A stretch of DNA of 64,000 bases from Symbiodinium kawagutii (GCA_009767595.1 VSDK01013596.1:74498-138497), one strand, 5' to 3'. Counted from the stretch's first letter, positions 58,201 through 63,375 are shown. Notes: generated from the letters alone by a model not told the origin. Numbers and translations: made by a program.

Positions 58201-60676
58201 ACATGCCAAAGCAGGGACATGCCGTAGGTTCCAAGGAACATGCTGAAACCCACCAACCATCAAAAATGCCAACCACTGATCATAGATCATACATTTTGTC
58301 ATTTCAAATTTAGATTAGATTCATTTCTGCTGATGATAGTGATGATTTATGCTGAAACTGTGGGCCGTGTGCCCACAACGAAACCAATCTGAAAGCTAAA
58401 AGAACGCCATTTTTTGCAAGAAAAAAAAATCATTCACATATCTAGTGCTCAGGTGTTTCGCTTCCAAGACTGCTGGTGCAGTCTGGGAGAATTGCCATGC
58501 AGTGTGCTACAAATTGGTTGGTTGCTCACTGGGTTTTGCAAGGTGGGAAGCGCTACCAAGAGGCTCGAAGCCGCGAGTTAATGGGCCATACTTCCAGAAG
58601 TTGTCGATACCATAGACCTGCACCAGTGCATCAGATTGGGGATCGAAACCTGCCTGGCAGGATGCCTTTTGATTGGAGTGAAGTGATCCGATGATTTTGA
58701 CTTTTTTTCACAAATTCTTGAAGTCAGAATGGGCAAAACGTACGCGTGAACCTCTTACAATCAAGGTCAACTAGAGTGGATGCACCCTAAAAATAGAGGA
58801 AAAGGCAAGGAGTTGGCGTGGGACTCGAGCATTTCACCAGCACTTGCAACAACATTTGAACAAGCAGGAGGCCCAAACTGCTCGAAGTGTCTGCGAGATC
58901 CAGCTGCACATAGTCCCCAGGCTGTTCGTGACTGGCATCTGTTTGTGATACAACTGGTGGTGGTTCATGATGGATCTTCGATGAGTCAGCCTTCAGTGCA
59001 CAAAACATCAGGGTCTCTTATGGTCAAATGTGTTTCTAAGCGGGGGTCAACCGCCAAATGCCTTAATTGTCCTTGATTGGTGCCAAAGAAACGGGAACGG
59101 ATACCCTGGCTCGTGCTTGAGGGACCAAATCCACCAAAATCCTGCATCACCTGCGGAAGTCTGACCTCACCGTGCCTGCGATAATAGTAGCATCCCAGAA
59201 TCCCATCGAAACATCCGAACTGGTCACGTTCCGAAACGAAGTGAGATGGCTCAGGTTCATAGCTGCAGGTGGCTGGCTTCCATCAGAAAAAGATGTGCTG
59301 GTCAAGTTGATCGGCTTGGACACCAAGTGGTGGTTTCTTAAAATAGGGGACCCCAAAAATGGTTGGTTTATTGCTATAAATGACTAGTAATGGATGATTT
59401 GGGGGGTACCCTTATTTTGAAAAACACCCAAGTAACATTGGTCTGCCAGGTGAGCAGCTTTGGACACAGTCAAGCTTTGATTATGCTTCTCAGCAGCTCC
59501 AACCTTCGAAACCTCAGAAATGTACACGTTCCAGCAGGGATTCGGATGTTCACCCAGGCCAGCGAATCACCAACACGTGGCTACCATAGCCAAGAATATC
59601 TGCTGGGTGGTTTCAACCAACCGATTGTTAATCATTAATATAGGGTAAAACATGGTAAAACATGGTAAAACTAATGAATATAAAACATGCTTGAAACCAC
59701 CAAGTAGATACATAGCAACAAAAATACAGAAGCACAACAAACTCAAACTTCGGGTCCTCTCCCAGGCATCTGCAAGGCACCCCTCCTGTTCCCATGTGAG
59801 GCCTTCCCTCGTTCCCATCCGGTTCCAGCCGCTTCCAGCCTCGTGCCCTTGCTCCAGAAAGATGGGAATGGCATAACCCATGATGAAGCCATGACCTTGG
59901 AACATCTTGGGACCCGTAACTCTCAAGGCCAAGCAGCACACAGCTGAGCAGCGGTGCTCAGTCTGCGAAAATATGCAAAGCTTCAAATCTCTCTCTCTTT
60001 CTTGCCAATGGTAATTACTATTTATCAATCATGTTTCATATTACTAAAAACGCATTTGTGTACTCCACCCGTCTGTCTTGGGCACGAATTGTTTGCCATC
60101 GAATGAGGGCCTTAGTATATGCCAGTTATCATCAGCTGGGTTATCCCAGTGCTCTATTTTCGGACCCAACTTTACGTCGACAAGACCGATCCTCCCGTGG
60201 TTGCTTGATGGTTGATAGTGGGTAACTAATGGTTGAATATTAATGTTAATGATCAAATAGTAGTTACAAACCTGATCATTCGTGGTATATAATCAGTGGT
60301 TGAATATCATGGTCAACGACAGCTGGTGCTTGCAGAACAGAACCCCCGTGTTTGTGAAGATCCTTGCAACCACTCTTACCCTAGGAAGGTGGGACCAACA
60401 AATATCCGCTTGTATCTTAAATCCGAAAAAATCATGACCGCAATGACCACAGGGCTAATTGTTAACTCTTAGAAGGCGGGGGGGTTACTGGCCATTTGGA
60501 GATGATCCTTTCGTGTGGCAGCCAGCCAACCAGCTTGGCAGTCGTCAGCGATGAATTTCTCTCCCTATCCCGCTGTCCCGGCACCACCCAACCGGACGCT
60601 CTACCGAGACTCTGCCGGTGATCAAGATCTTCTTGCCCGATGCTCGGCCATTGGGAGATCGGGACCGGTCCGCCAT
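14860..60676 (-). CDS. NAD(P)-dependent epimerase/dehydratase (extended SDR), about 46-kb gene
   Basis: Probable nucleotide-sugar epimerase or dehydratase; substrate unknown. Start ATG at 60676, stop at 14860. Phase-matched exons: 60676-60613 (KKILITG), 59895-59840 (HGFIMGYAIPIFLEQGHE, the glycine-rich NAD loop), 54928-54854 (VVVISSSMVYE), 51231-51203, 50567-50499 (STYGFQKLACEYFAKGAWEQ, the YxxxK active site), 50283-50264 (LPYTIIR), 49372-49320 (PFNAVGIGEQRAK), 48447-48421 (EVLSGNVKL), 47483-47428 (MSHVVPDLVQKILKG), 46219-46174 (LHILGAGNQKRHYTY), 20568-20509 (AGDLAQGIVKCIM), 20164-20144 (DFNISTA), 19017-18951 (VLELADVIWKRLNGPDV), 16950-16892 (HDVQMRVPCVEKAK), 15623-15549 (EVLGIECTTSLEEALEEVI) and 14880-14860 (VALGTI, stop). 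Likely further exons near 58183-58144 (FHFFQGD) and 55888-55836 (FDVCVEAKQAATGG); the part between 59.8 and 54.9 kb is incomplete. The last 13 placed exons sum to whole codons. The 19017/16950 junction is tentative. Introns contain two other genes. Confidence 0.85.
16580..16703. mobile_element. MITE-like element, family C
   Basis: CATATAGCTGTGGGTCAA at the left is mirrored by TTGACCCATAGCCATATG. The inner CCTGGTTCCCCCACTATTAA and GTTTCCCTTTA blocks recur in three more copies. Confidence 0.7.
18105..18906 (+). repeat. Satellite of six units, 115-165 bp each, with dimer substructure
   Basis: Unit starts lie near 18105, 18270, 18406, 18543, 18675 and 18790. Each unit carries ACACACTATACATAACTAAT, GGCTACCCTATGTGCATA, AAACAATGCCAAACA and ATCTCTTTGTGATT. 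Units 3 and 5 share one variant (GTGATTCAGTTATGTTCC) and units 4 and 6 another, so the last four form two copies of a dimer. Confidence 0.9.
19680..20060 (+). repeat. CCATCAACC/ATCATT simple-repeat tract
   Basis: Irregular ACCATCAAC and AACCATCATT units, the complement of the GGTTGATGG class. No coding sequence seen in this stretch. Confidence 0.8.
22268..22366. mobile_element. MITE-like element, family A, diverged
   Basis: ATAGGGGCACCCCCAGTGAT at the left and CTGGGGGTCCCCCAATGGCT at the right form the inverted ends around an AT-rich centre. It sits about 70 bp downstream of the GH128 stop codon. Confidence 0.5.
22436..45830 (-). CDS. Secreted GH128-type glycoside hydrolase (probable endo-beta-1,3-glucanase), nine exons
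   Basis: Members of GH128 (glycosyl hydrolase catalytic core, Asl1-like) cut beta-1,3-glucans. Exons: 45830 to about 45725 (MGLRLLVLVAASVSVAAW signal peptide, then SPKRGVA), 32097-32021 (VSWGYNWDLNPHNSW), 31150-31093, 29376-29263 (FNEPDIHHQAAMNPWHAAA, with the acid/base Glu in NEPD), 28095-28056 (PAMCGDIGKGTWW), 26840-26753 (CRIDAIAVHSYWC), 25960-25902 (KKIWLTEFACAD, with the nucleophile Glu), 24069-23989 (FMKQVVPWLEQEDFVEKYAW) and 22646-22436 (FSYFTNEWSYG, VDWNGALSELGRVY, stop TAG). The exons sum to 834 nt, exactly 278 codons with the stop, and every family landmark is in the expected order. The first exon may instead end at 45734, also in frame. Donors are GT, GC and GA, acceptors AG|G. The ATG lies 344 bp past an epimerase exon; a LINE fills most of intron 1. 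GH128 versus a close clan-A relative is a family-level inference. Confidence 0.85.
24070..25900. other. GH128 intron, no gene seen
   Basis: CCATCAACC-type simple repeat and AT-rich sequence between exons at 25902 and 24069. A weak duplication of CAAAACTAGG / CTACCAAAACTATCC sequence lies near 24660-24750. Confidence 0.6.
28232..28332. mobile_element. MITE-like element, family A
   Basis: GGCTTCTTTACAATAGGGGT at the left and CCCCTATTTTGAGAAAGCCC at the right flank GGTTGGTTTATAGCAATAAA. A separate imperfect hairpin (AAGAAGCCCC / GGGGCTTCTT) overlaps its left end at about 28190-28240. Confidence 0.65.
30451..30495 (+). repeat. GTGGTTTCA nonamer array
   Basis: About five copies with small changes. 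In the GH128 intron between exons at 31093 and 29376. Confidence 0.8.
31215..31340 (+). repeat. TA and TG dinucleotide tracts
   Basis: TATATATA with TATG repeats, then a TGTGTGTGTG run near 31340. Immediately upstream (minus sense) of a GH128 exon. Confidence 0.8.
32218..32233 (+). repeat. Probable 5' target-site duplication of the LINE
   Basis: GGTTGGTTGATGGTTA is identical to the 16 bases at 42267-42282. The surrounding DNA is rich in GGTTGATGG repeats, so part of the match could be background, but the two copies bound the element exactly and the right copy follows an A-rich end. Confidence 0.6.
32306..37102 (+). CDS. LINE ORF1: C5-cytosine DNA methyltransferase, Ulp1-like peptidase region, coiled coil
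   Basis: This 1598-residue protein is far longer than a usual LINE ORF1. Residues 94-106 (DLVEACSGMGFMG) are methyltransferase motif I (SAM binding). GCDIN at 119-123 is motif II. VSCQPYS at 166-172 is motif IV with the catalytic Cys at 168, but Ser replaces the usual Pro. ECVPP at 206 is motif VI, SRRQRWW near 245 is motif VIII, RHLHPAELAVLCGADP (367-382) is motif IX and GIGQLASPLQ (395-404) is motif X. A second region resembles a Ulp1/C48 peptidase: NQHWVPFV with His848, TWD with Asp867, and CSCG with Cys906/Cys908. Near 1220 lies a CxCxxWHNPKG motif. The last 110 residues form a glutamine-rich coiled coil ending in a KKRDR basic patch and an acidic tail, as expected for RNA binding and trimerisation. 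The first ATG of the open frame was taken. The peptidase call is from motif spacing only. Confidence 0.88.
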   Translation: MVILSFDPAAIQNGDRHHVVVAPVAVDPQNLQHLVRDCVSGYFYRVDGCLGESAASYALLSVKVVVNGRVPQLSIDSQSFVIPHSIPDWPHMHDLVEACSGMGFMGVGTTAVGLCPIAGCDINKTFCDAYTKIQGRVAIHGDIGNPSTVADLWAKCANLSGIIAGVSCQPYSVLGDHGSGSDARAASLPGVLHAIHWLRAPYAILECVPPIANDPYAQKELDDFCKGTGYTRHEVILSLSDIWPSRRQRWWCILSAPALGKIVVPPFPSNFGLSKIAQLITGDMQMDQQELDQLLLSEVECAAFGTDSPSCEYFMNGLGVLPCALHAWGNQLSACPCGCRQQGLSERRLKERGLHGVLAMTSDDKPRHLHPAELAVLCGADPVEDWEPLKFSLCGIGQLASPLQSLWVGAHVKVHLERIQFGEAHTSPFRELAAYASWLIARSHMIWKPAKLGGELAPLVEAWSPLRTLTMDQLMSLEFWVVKGHHVTLATILEQIMQVDPDSSLGRFIQREKETLCDIPDAASEVIPATVPFEIEEERPPKKLRVTTDSDEVGYEVQISGDATIEKLTDADREVRLLTGTCRAFFQGCVLSPGDMAAAYDEVHIDECAPVVDSSDDGESGPLPCLMPEETHCPDESGAIHVVVEASSEAPCPDGDGSVRSAVDPGLMPADPLPTEVVPDVALEDSHVASSVDQHRVPAGESGPLPFLMSGGDREGSAMVAVSHLASLQPDALLQVSGPLMTSDLQITGLLAQAIQVQERTQVLAQQELLWADDEIRWHLVRLQQQFHEGVANDHRFVSRQFNRLAVVDPLLAHGWIKCGVRDVASWCSSHCQSGVDCIVMIAPVNQHWVPFVMWVDQGKFRVHTWDVQEADHTPVWPVLCALGQALGISESPEVFRDHRMFIHHCSCGALAVSFVVHKLFMHRLPMVKADAEFVHQTYREIFVRAIAQYQTCCRPWVWAAGPHVHAENQLRQLLEEKGVSKDDSTKRVADAMKAIGAKGISQSFSFKDPWRQLKTLGNQVKFQFILPHELQKFQEQHGKRPPKKASKAPEPKRQFTLDPKKLQVPPGTFACNGAALNQLELHQIGPIAEGFVLTTVLEVEAYLRANQAVSKCPLAFVIISGLPSDFPTSLPQANVTLPCRCSIDREPILVDVTVVQVGHGFVEKSVEKSLVSVATMEVATLKLMVYKDELEDWGLITNAPMRYVVSQFPMLTLCEEASCSCPRWHNPKGLATKTAVLDVWRRQYLRTGFKQEVPASACIFSVCIRVPLELLQPLLEQSGRGGIYCEPRSDDGRAVVSEYAIVWSPKVSKAELLRQKQTTPEVVGLARIGDRMGLRVKTVDAPTIHARLRPDSLYLAGGQRLQFVVGPMPFGSDRASICKALQAFDWETKPLQPISSQPNKGAMWLVHAVSEPSQNLLKMGHGDVMITRHRMGDKEAPPAPPQPVAAPATLALCGQVPGKDKGQDPWQGWQSPDPWQKPMAVDIAPPSETLKRIESQIEQAVLSRLPDASRLQTLEDQVTTIMSKHAALENQVREADHRQQVQIAEVRNEVSQQGHQLRGALEGQKQDISAMFQSQMQQIRGLLKKRDRNESDDDNME
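37139..42196 (+). CDS. LINE ORF2: AP endonuclease, reverse transcriptase, CCHC knuckle, RNase H
   Basis: This 1685-residue polyprotein would carry out target-primed reverse transcription. A hydrophobic stretch (about residues 8-32) is followed by the RVGEAAHPGP motif that recurs in dinoflagellate LINEs. The endonuclease domain shows FNPSGLNGK, SETHL, AGDFN and WPDHSPV. The reverse transcriptase shows SCGLDGVRVEDLQ, SFRPITVLSLLYRLW, motif A FFADLQKAFN (Asp818), GYPEGCSLS and motif C YVDDW (909-913). A CQYCECED...HRFWQC knuckle follows. RNase H has TDGS (Asp1306), AELYAV (Glu1351), CDNEA (Asp1374), SHQPHGDD and NDYADR. All catalytic residues are present. About 230 residues after RNase H match nothing I recognise. 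The frame is the same as ORF1, with one TGA and 36 nt between them, so start codon use is uncertain: reinitiation at 37139 or readthrough of the TGA are both possible. Confidence 0.92.
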   Translation: MVLCGWSYSPLVGCLLGLVFGLVVMIIGMGAHELRPCSRFDHHRRPRCAASARPFWVIRWCLFCVLVRVGEAAHPGPAGSDDCKAAQFTLGCFNPSGLNGKAHQVSHMMSYGDLWCVSETHLTTRSLHSFRAGLKASKSEFKYMVAGYPVPARSDKTHSGLWRGVATLCKHPTRSLPHCWAKDLHVTSRINVSASLIGDLWVTVGSFYGIPDSSAYPQSAEHNNVLLNALVDQVAFLSHGCRMIAGDFNVFHDQLEAQHRLTQAGFRELQSIAFDRWGLEPQPTCKGRTRRDFVYISMELQALLTGVQVNHEAWPDHSPVSGTFVGHSRSIPKYLWPVPTPLQWPQPFEPEVSFPTGCSPTEAYPQVWSQLEAAAYTQKPSLQPSAFGRGHRWTPKKVLGTHSAPIRNARLGEVVPNCLCPSLQHSRWFKQLRRLQSLVNGVKAAALKPDDAHRQLANVELWTSIRRGKGFSPDFATWYEQSEHKVVGAPQCLGQALPDPAMACALFQSFNLAVRHLETQLQKCRREYASIRRTENPHRIFQDLRAPSVGGVDLLIKPLHGQVETVDADASQAVLTKPVDFDPQLPVYCRGQQVPVIHSELDSLWFEAFDLRPGDVLTQQKMTGHIEQLFEEFESSWAQRWKRHQHVPVSQWDSIIGFARQHIATQNIPHVALTGSQLAEIVARKPKKSSCGLDGVRVEDLQAQAPSNLQHFCRFFDHAERTGKWPRQLVTGRVVSLAKVSAPVDAMSFRPITVLSLLYRLWGSWHTKQTMKVLNASLPSDLYGSRPARHATQVWTQLAWLIEEAFTRGDNVGGFFADLQKAFNHLPRTVVVEVAALFGVPCPILLGWTGAVTSLVRHFDLRGQLSPGLNSYTGYPEGCSLSCLSMILIDSIFHFWIDSLMGPLRTLTYVDDWQVISTDSSWLDRAWTAALRFAEQVDIIIDPNKTCTWSLDPGTRKALRNGGYRVVHCTRHLGAHIQLGRRHTNKELVSRTYDLQRLWDALRLSPSPYVLKVRALKTAAWPRGLHGVPAVSISNALITSLRAGAMRGLSADAAGASSVLHLGCVEHPLADPGFWTLMQTLRTVRDCGTPQHVRMMLTEIAHGWSDAPKNTISHVLLERLQQVAWSVDLRGQLSDSIGTFDLFSISFQELQFRAELAWVQVVAHSVAHRQGFDQFSKVDAADTRRWVSLLSRQDAGMFRTLLNGSFFTADFASHWNPEADVCQYCECEDSRYHRFWQCDAFDSLRSDLDEDVWARIPDLPEALTCYGWSLVPDTNQWWLQYLGSIPDYDLGSGVLLSGQVVRVFTDGSCFHQHDSLIRHAGWAVVARLGGQPIVLAKGVLPGLIQTSFRAELYAVVICVELATVSQTSVQVVCDNEAVVKGFRRLRQGGMVRPNMPNADLWRRLQAVLDPQRHDIEHIRSHQPHGDDSTCDAWLNDYADRTAIRANLDRSAEVWRLHAAHVEAVQQTRNMCRQVQRVLLRISQAVLTGDRLGDEVVDQPPSPEPVCDDDSPFEPWCWQGLLPPGLLQYGARYVQVVQTWLTHVFQGEMLCTDGVCPQWISSYQLYLDFQLSMGHCGPRFLDGRWEMFSPLSAIAPISFKVRCRWWTRVLATILREFGSTLVRAYTKPVSDMLFLHTGCFRVVWPQWRLQVIDEWFGSHLRLPATRAGGALLNLPCATLDRRMAPA
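42267..42282 (+). repeat. Probable 3' target-site duplication of the LINE
   Basis: This 16-base copy matches 32218-32233 and starts directly after the A-rich element end. Confidence 0.6.
43062..43178. mobile_element. MITE-like element, family C
   Basis: The right end ATTGACCCATAGCCATATA is well kept; the left end (TTGGCTGTGATTCAGAACC) is diverged. Inner GTACCCCTGGTTCCCCTATC is conserved. Confidence 0.6.
43835..43844. other. Assembly gap (10 N)
   Basis: Run of N in GH128 intron 1, to the right of the LINE. Confidence 1.
44124..44152 (+). repeat. ACC microsatellite
   Basis: Run of ACC triplets in GH128 intron 1. Confidence 0.85.
45541..45679. mobile_element. MITE-like element, family C, reference copy
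   Basis: CATATGGCTATGGGTCAAAA and ATTGACTCATGGCCATATG are the inverted ends of a 139-bp element. It lies 46 bp downstream of GH128 exon 1. Confidence 0.7.
45919..46067 (+). repeat. Tandem duplication with a perfect 12-bp hairpin
   Basis: Two units, each containing ATCCGGCACCGGTTGG, AGAAATGGT and GCAGGAAACCC, occupy 45919 to 46041. The second ends in GGAAACCCCTGG (46030-46041), which pairs perfectly with 46056-46067. The block lies between an epimerase exon (ends 46174) and the GH128 start codon (45830), where a GH128 promoter or trans-splice site would be expected. Confidence 0.7.
47298..47372. mobile_element. MITE-like element, family B, short copy
   Basis: CTGGTTGGTGGTTTCAACCC at the left, ACCACCAGCCAG at the right; inner part shortened. 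It lies 56 bp downstream of the epimerase exon ending at 47428. Confidence 0.6.
47637..47758. mobile_element. MITE-like element, family C, inverted orientation
   Basis: GATATGGCTATGATACTATG to CTGACCCATAGCCATATC, with the inner blocks (TAGGGAAAAGCATGGTTAAT, GGGGGAACCAGGGGTAC) reversed relative to the other three copies. Confidence 0.65.
48712..48995. mobile_element. Cluster of family A MITE-like elements
   Basis: At least three tandem or overlapping copies: TTTCTCAAAATGAAGGGCCC, TTTCTCAAAATAGGGCCCCC and TTTCTCAAAGTAGGGAACCC, in alternating completeness, closing with GGGTCCCCTATTTTGGGAAA. It lies in the epimerase intron upstream of the 27-nt exon at 48447. Confidence 0.65.
49099..49194. mobile_element. 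MITE-like element, family B
   Basis: GTCGGTGGTTAAACCACCCC at the left and AAAACCACCAACCAC at the right. The inner stretch TCAACCAACCATTTGCTGAT and CACTAGGGAAAAT match other copies. Confidence 0.6.
49243..49296 (+). repeat. (GAT)18 microsatellite
   Basis: Eighteen uninterrupted GAT units, starting 24 bases inside the intron that follows the epimerase exon ending at 49320. Confidence 0.95.
52310..54019 (-). CDS. BTB-BACK domain protein with C-terminal NHL/propeller-like repeats, intronless
   Basis: The protein has 569 residues in a single exon. Residues about 28-135 form a BTB/POZ domain (CDVVLKSRDGTEHTAHKAVL, then YIYGGQLQVELEDSVELLRL). A BACK-type helical region follows (FLRHAWDLRELSAKCEEKV to FNWFKRSKDRG). 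From about residue 300 there are repeated GxIYV/KIFVxD blades (GRIFVVDFDNHRRLV, EVIYLADMANSRVLRMKPG, EKIFVSDRGQQKLWAFHPG), like an NHL or SMP-30 type propeller. BTB-BACK proteins often recruit cullin-3 ligases, with the propeller binding the substrate; that role is inferred from the family. A second Met at residue 7 (54001) could be the real start. The ORF lies within an epimerase intron on the same strand and has no introns although its neighbours have many, which suggests a retroposed copy. Confidence 0.88.
   Translation of the reverse strand: MHLRATMVALTLEFSNLANHQASIFKQLQAFRKEGKLCDVVLKSRDGTEHTAHKAVLCAASIDVRNMLLGSFAEARQVQEGQPVQIAASDAVVSALLEYIYGGQLQVELEDSVELLRLADAYGFPKLKAMIEGSLCAALENGSVATALKFLRHAWDLRELSAKCEEKVATNFGTCIDMVDFLELSTGQLGRILRRDDLTVSREEVVVKGLFNWFKRSKDRGDGLGGLLQNIDFQCLSSSNLVRLRHLSASIGPVGHDLQREVEDALEVRQKRSAEGTPDAFRPKRHCLQHWSPYLGGRAQAPRRVLPRMGYMCWHRGAIYCASFAWVQPARILRWKPGDSESKAVAGRGARVNGVNDLGPNCKLSLCPEGRIFVVDFDNHRRLVSFENGTGTVVLTDANVRSVSCAPSGAIYVLTQGGAAVEKLVGKRLEPLISTENMPAELQFNACDLFVTKDEVIYLADMANSRVLRMKPGEAEPVVVGEAPNKERASLRCLFVTEEEKIFVSDRGQQKLWAFHPGDTVWTEVLAGPGMMHPISLLVQGRSLYASIDWQDGTAGVCEYSLPPELQLG
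54288..54298 (-). other. Possible relic of dinoflagellate spliced leader upstream of the BTB gene
   Basis: Read on the minus strand this is CATTTTGGCTC, eleven bases identical to the inner part of the conserved dinoflagellate spliced leader. It lies 269 nt before the BTB start codon, in the sense orientation. Such relics mark genes re-inserted from trans-spliced mRNA. The flanking leader bases do not match, so chance remains possible. Confidence 0.35.
54516..54612. mobile_element. MITE-like element, family B, reference copy
   Basis: CTGGTTGGTGGTTTCAACCC and GACACCACCAACCAG are inverted ends. Inner TTGGCCAACCAACCAATTTT and CTACTAGGGAAAATAAAACA. It sits upstream of the BTB gene. Confidence 0.7.
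55162..55279. mobile_element. MITE-like element, family B
   Basis: CTGGTTGGTGGTTGAACCAC at the left and CGAAACCATCAACCAG at the right; about 20 bp longer than the other copies in its centre. Confidence 0.6.
55290..58140. other. Epimerase intron sequence, incompletely resolved
   Basis: Holds the likely exon at 55888-55836 and the 78-bp-spaced duplication. A GC-rich patch at 56130-56240 is open on both strands and not assigned. The rest is repeat and AT-rich sequence. Confidence 0.5.
57314..57421 (+). repeat. 30-bp direct duplication at 78-bp spacing
   Basis: CAGCTATGAAGATTTCGATC to GTTGTCAA occurs at 57314-57343 and 57392-57421. The spacing is 26 codons, and frames stay open on both strands across it (SYEDFDLVV plus; DNKIEIFIA minus). 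It could be a duplicated exon piece in the poorly resolved part of the epimerase gene, or intron sequence. Confidence 0.7.
59331..59429. mobile_element. MITE-like element, family A, best-preserved copy
   Basis: GGTTTCTTAAAATAGGGGAC and GGGTACCCTTATTTTGAAAA form ends of about 27 bp. Centre: GGTTGGTTTATTGCTATAAA, then ATGGATGATTTGGGG. Total 99 bp, useful as the family reference. Confidence 0.7.
59603..59703. mobile_element. MITE-like element, family B
   Basis: CTGGGTGGTTTCAACCAACC and CTTGAAACCACCAAG are the ends. The centre has a small tandem array of ATGGTAAAAC. Confidence 0.55.
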
Positions 60677-61263
60677 GGTGAGAAACCACTGAAGTGCGTC
60701 TGAAGGGTCTCAACCGGTGGCCTGAACGACTCATGAGTAATGCTTCATGGGGCATCACTATAGTCCTCAGCATGTTTTCTTTACACCTTCCAAGCCGACA
60801 TGATCATTGCTTCCTGAAAGCCAACGCTTCGCAAACACATATGGTTGCGCATCTCCCTGCCGTAAAGCCACCTTGAGGGTGAACTGTGGCCATTTGTGGG
60901 GCACAAGCCTTACATCATATCCTCATGGCTGACGCATCTGACTGGGTATGCCTCAAAACCATTGGGTAGCTATTCATCCTAGGCTGGCTGATCTCCTAGT
61001 GAGCTCATTGATTTGAGAGTTGAGCTGATATCCATTCATCATACTGGGAAAACATGTAGGCGTTTGTGCTGACATGACAAAAATGGAGGGCCGAGCAGCA
61101 TCCCTTGCAATCGGTTCTTACTGGATTCAGTAAACATGAAGTCATCGGGAATTGACGGGAACCACATTTGAGAAGCATGCAGCAATAGCAGTGAACTGCT
61201 TGCTGACCATGTGACAGCCATGATGTGCCCAAACCGCCCTCTAAAATCATCAGTTTAATGCCA

Positions 61264-61330
61264 ATCCTGGATTAATAAACCCCTGCTTGATATTGTTTGA
61301 TTAATTCGGGGTATCCCCCAAGTTCGACTT
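61264..61330. mobile_element. MITE-like element, family D, decayed partial copy
   Basis: ATCCTGGATTAATAAACCCC and a following GGGGTATCCCCC match the left arm and centre of the element at 7657. The right arm is not clear; a weak mirror (ATTTATTCATCCGGGG) appears near 61390. Confidence 0.55.
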
Positions 61331-61925
61331 GGTTTCCCGTGACATCCCATGACAATGGTACCCCCAAGTCCCAAATTAAAACCTATGGAATTTATTCATC
61401 CGGGGCCGGGGTTAACATTAGAAGGGAAGGATCAATGTTGGGGGGGTCCCTTCCTAGACAGCCCCCACCCATGTGCTCTCCTTACAGTCGATGATGCGCC
61501 CTCCGTTGACGCACCACGTGTGTGTAATGGGTGGGCAGCGTGAGCCACATCATATGAGCATGCAGTTATTAGCCATTCATAGCCATTCATGGTCTTTCAT
61601 TACCATGAAAATACGATCAGCCGGCTAACCATGTTAACCATTAATGACGTGAGCTAGCCAAACTGAATTCATTGTAAACACAAAAATGTTTATAAAAAGG
61701 ACGATTGACAACTACGATCGATCATGGTGCATGGCAACGGTTGTTCGCAATCATATAGACGGTTCATCAAGGTTGACAATGCGTCAGAATAAACCATGAC
61801 CAGCAATAATCATCAATAACCGAACCAAGTTCATGGGCAAATTCGTGAATATGTTGATAGTAAATATAGTGAATACTGCAAATCCAAATCTATAGATTCT
61901 ACAGTCCGTGATTTACTGGTTGGAT

Positions 61926-62016
61926 CTGGTTGGTGTTTTCAACCCCTATGAAAAATATTAGTCAACCAACTATTCGCTAAGAATTACTAGGAAAAAAGTT
62001 TCAAACCACCAGCCAG
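61926..62016. mobile_element. MITE-like element, family B
   Basis: CTGGTTGGTGTTTTCAACCC and GTTTCAAACCACCAGCCAG bound a 91-bp element with inner AATATTAGTCAACCAACTAT. Confidence 0.65.
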
Positions 62017-63044
62017 TGTAAGCTTCAAAAATCCCCATGGCCATCCTCGCTGCCCACAGAGTCGGTTACGCCCACCTGGGCTCACAACGCTGGCAGCGAA
62101 TGCATACGCCTCCAGGGGGCTGCAATAAGCCTAGCTGTTGGGATCACTTCCATGCTTTGGATTATGATCATGATTTCTCTATTTCGATTTGCCAATTTCT
62201 CTATGCTCATTTCTCTCTTTTTTTGCTGGTTTTTGTTCGTTTCTCTATGATTTGCTCTTGCCTGAAGTTGTCTTTTGATCTGCTTAATTGATGCTCGAAC
62301 TTCTGTTCACGGGAAGCAGCACTCTCACATGGTGTTGTCCAAAGGTGACTGGGAAACCACTGGTCCAACGCACTAGCAGTTGCACTCAAACCGTTTTACC
62401 CCATCATTGGGAGTCATCATTTCTCAGAAAGTAATGTGTTCAAACAACGGTGGAACATCAAAAACAATCATACACCATTGAGAACCACCGTTCTGTACTG
62501 TGTCATCTGTCATCAACCATCGATAGCGGTCAGCCGTTGTCGAGCTTCATGTGGCATTCATTCATCAACATCGTTCATCACCAACCGCTATCTACCAACA
62601 TCTACCGACCATCTTTCATCATCATCAACCATGAACCGTCATTCACCGGTACGGTACGCATATGTAAAAACAAATATACATCATCAGCCATCACCATTAA
62701 CTTTCGATTACGGATCATTGTGAACCATTCACCCATCCACCGCTATGAACCATCATCTGCCACCTCAAACTATTACTAATAAGCGTGAATCATTATCTAC
62801 CGTCATTGAATCAATAAATAACAATCTCCGTCAACCATCAACTGACTGTTGCCAGCATTCCTTAAGCATCAACAATAAATCAAGTATCACTAACCATCAA
62901 CTAACCCCAACCAACCCCAAAGAACTACTCATGCACCAACCCCTCCCACTTTCAGCAAGAATCACCACAAATCATCCAGCCAGCTGCGCCATGCTGCGCC
63001 ACCAAATGCCACCAGCACCCAGCAGCTGCACCACCCACCCCTCG

Positions 63045-63164
63045 TTACGTCCCTCGCGCGGAAGCGCGCCCCCGCGTCCTTTTGCCCCCGGCGAGGATGG
63101 CACAGTTCCTGGGGCTCGCTGAGACACTGAAGGCTGCGCTCAGCGCGCAGTCGTAGCCCGCCTC
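63045..63164 (-). CDS. Possible terminal exon of an upstream minus-strand gene
   Basis: A GC-rich stretch opens after a CCCCAG|GAG acceptor and reads EAGYDCALSAAFSVSASPRN, then an Arg/Gly/Ala-rich tail to a TAA stop at 63045. It stands 2.4 kb upstream of the epimerase start on the same strand. No family is recognisable, and other open stretches of this kind in the window proved to be chance, so confidence is low. Confidence 0.3.
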   Translation of the reverse strand, partial: EAGYDCALSAAFSVSASPRNCAILAGGKRTRGRASARGT

Positions 63165-63375
63165 CTGGGGAGACGCCGGGGAGCCAGGGCACACCGCGGG
63201 GAGGAAAGGCCTGGGATGGATGGACCTATTTTTGAGGATTTTTTGGTTGGATGTTTGAGGTCAAAATGCTGAAATCATGTAGAATCCCGTTGCTTTGAAC
63301 TTCGTTGGGAGCATCAATGGATTGATTGCTGGCGGTTTTTGTACGAGAATTCCCGTGGTTTTGTGCCGCAGTGTG

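Larger units (their letters stand above)
60700..63040. other. Spacer upstream of the epimerase start
   Basis: No convincing exon on either strand. It contains decayed MITE copies (61264, 61926) and, from 62450 to 62960, CATCAACC-type repeat. On the minus strand the first AG upstream of the epimerase ATG is at 60691, a candidate spliced-leader acceptor. Confidence 0.45.
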
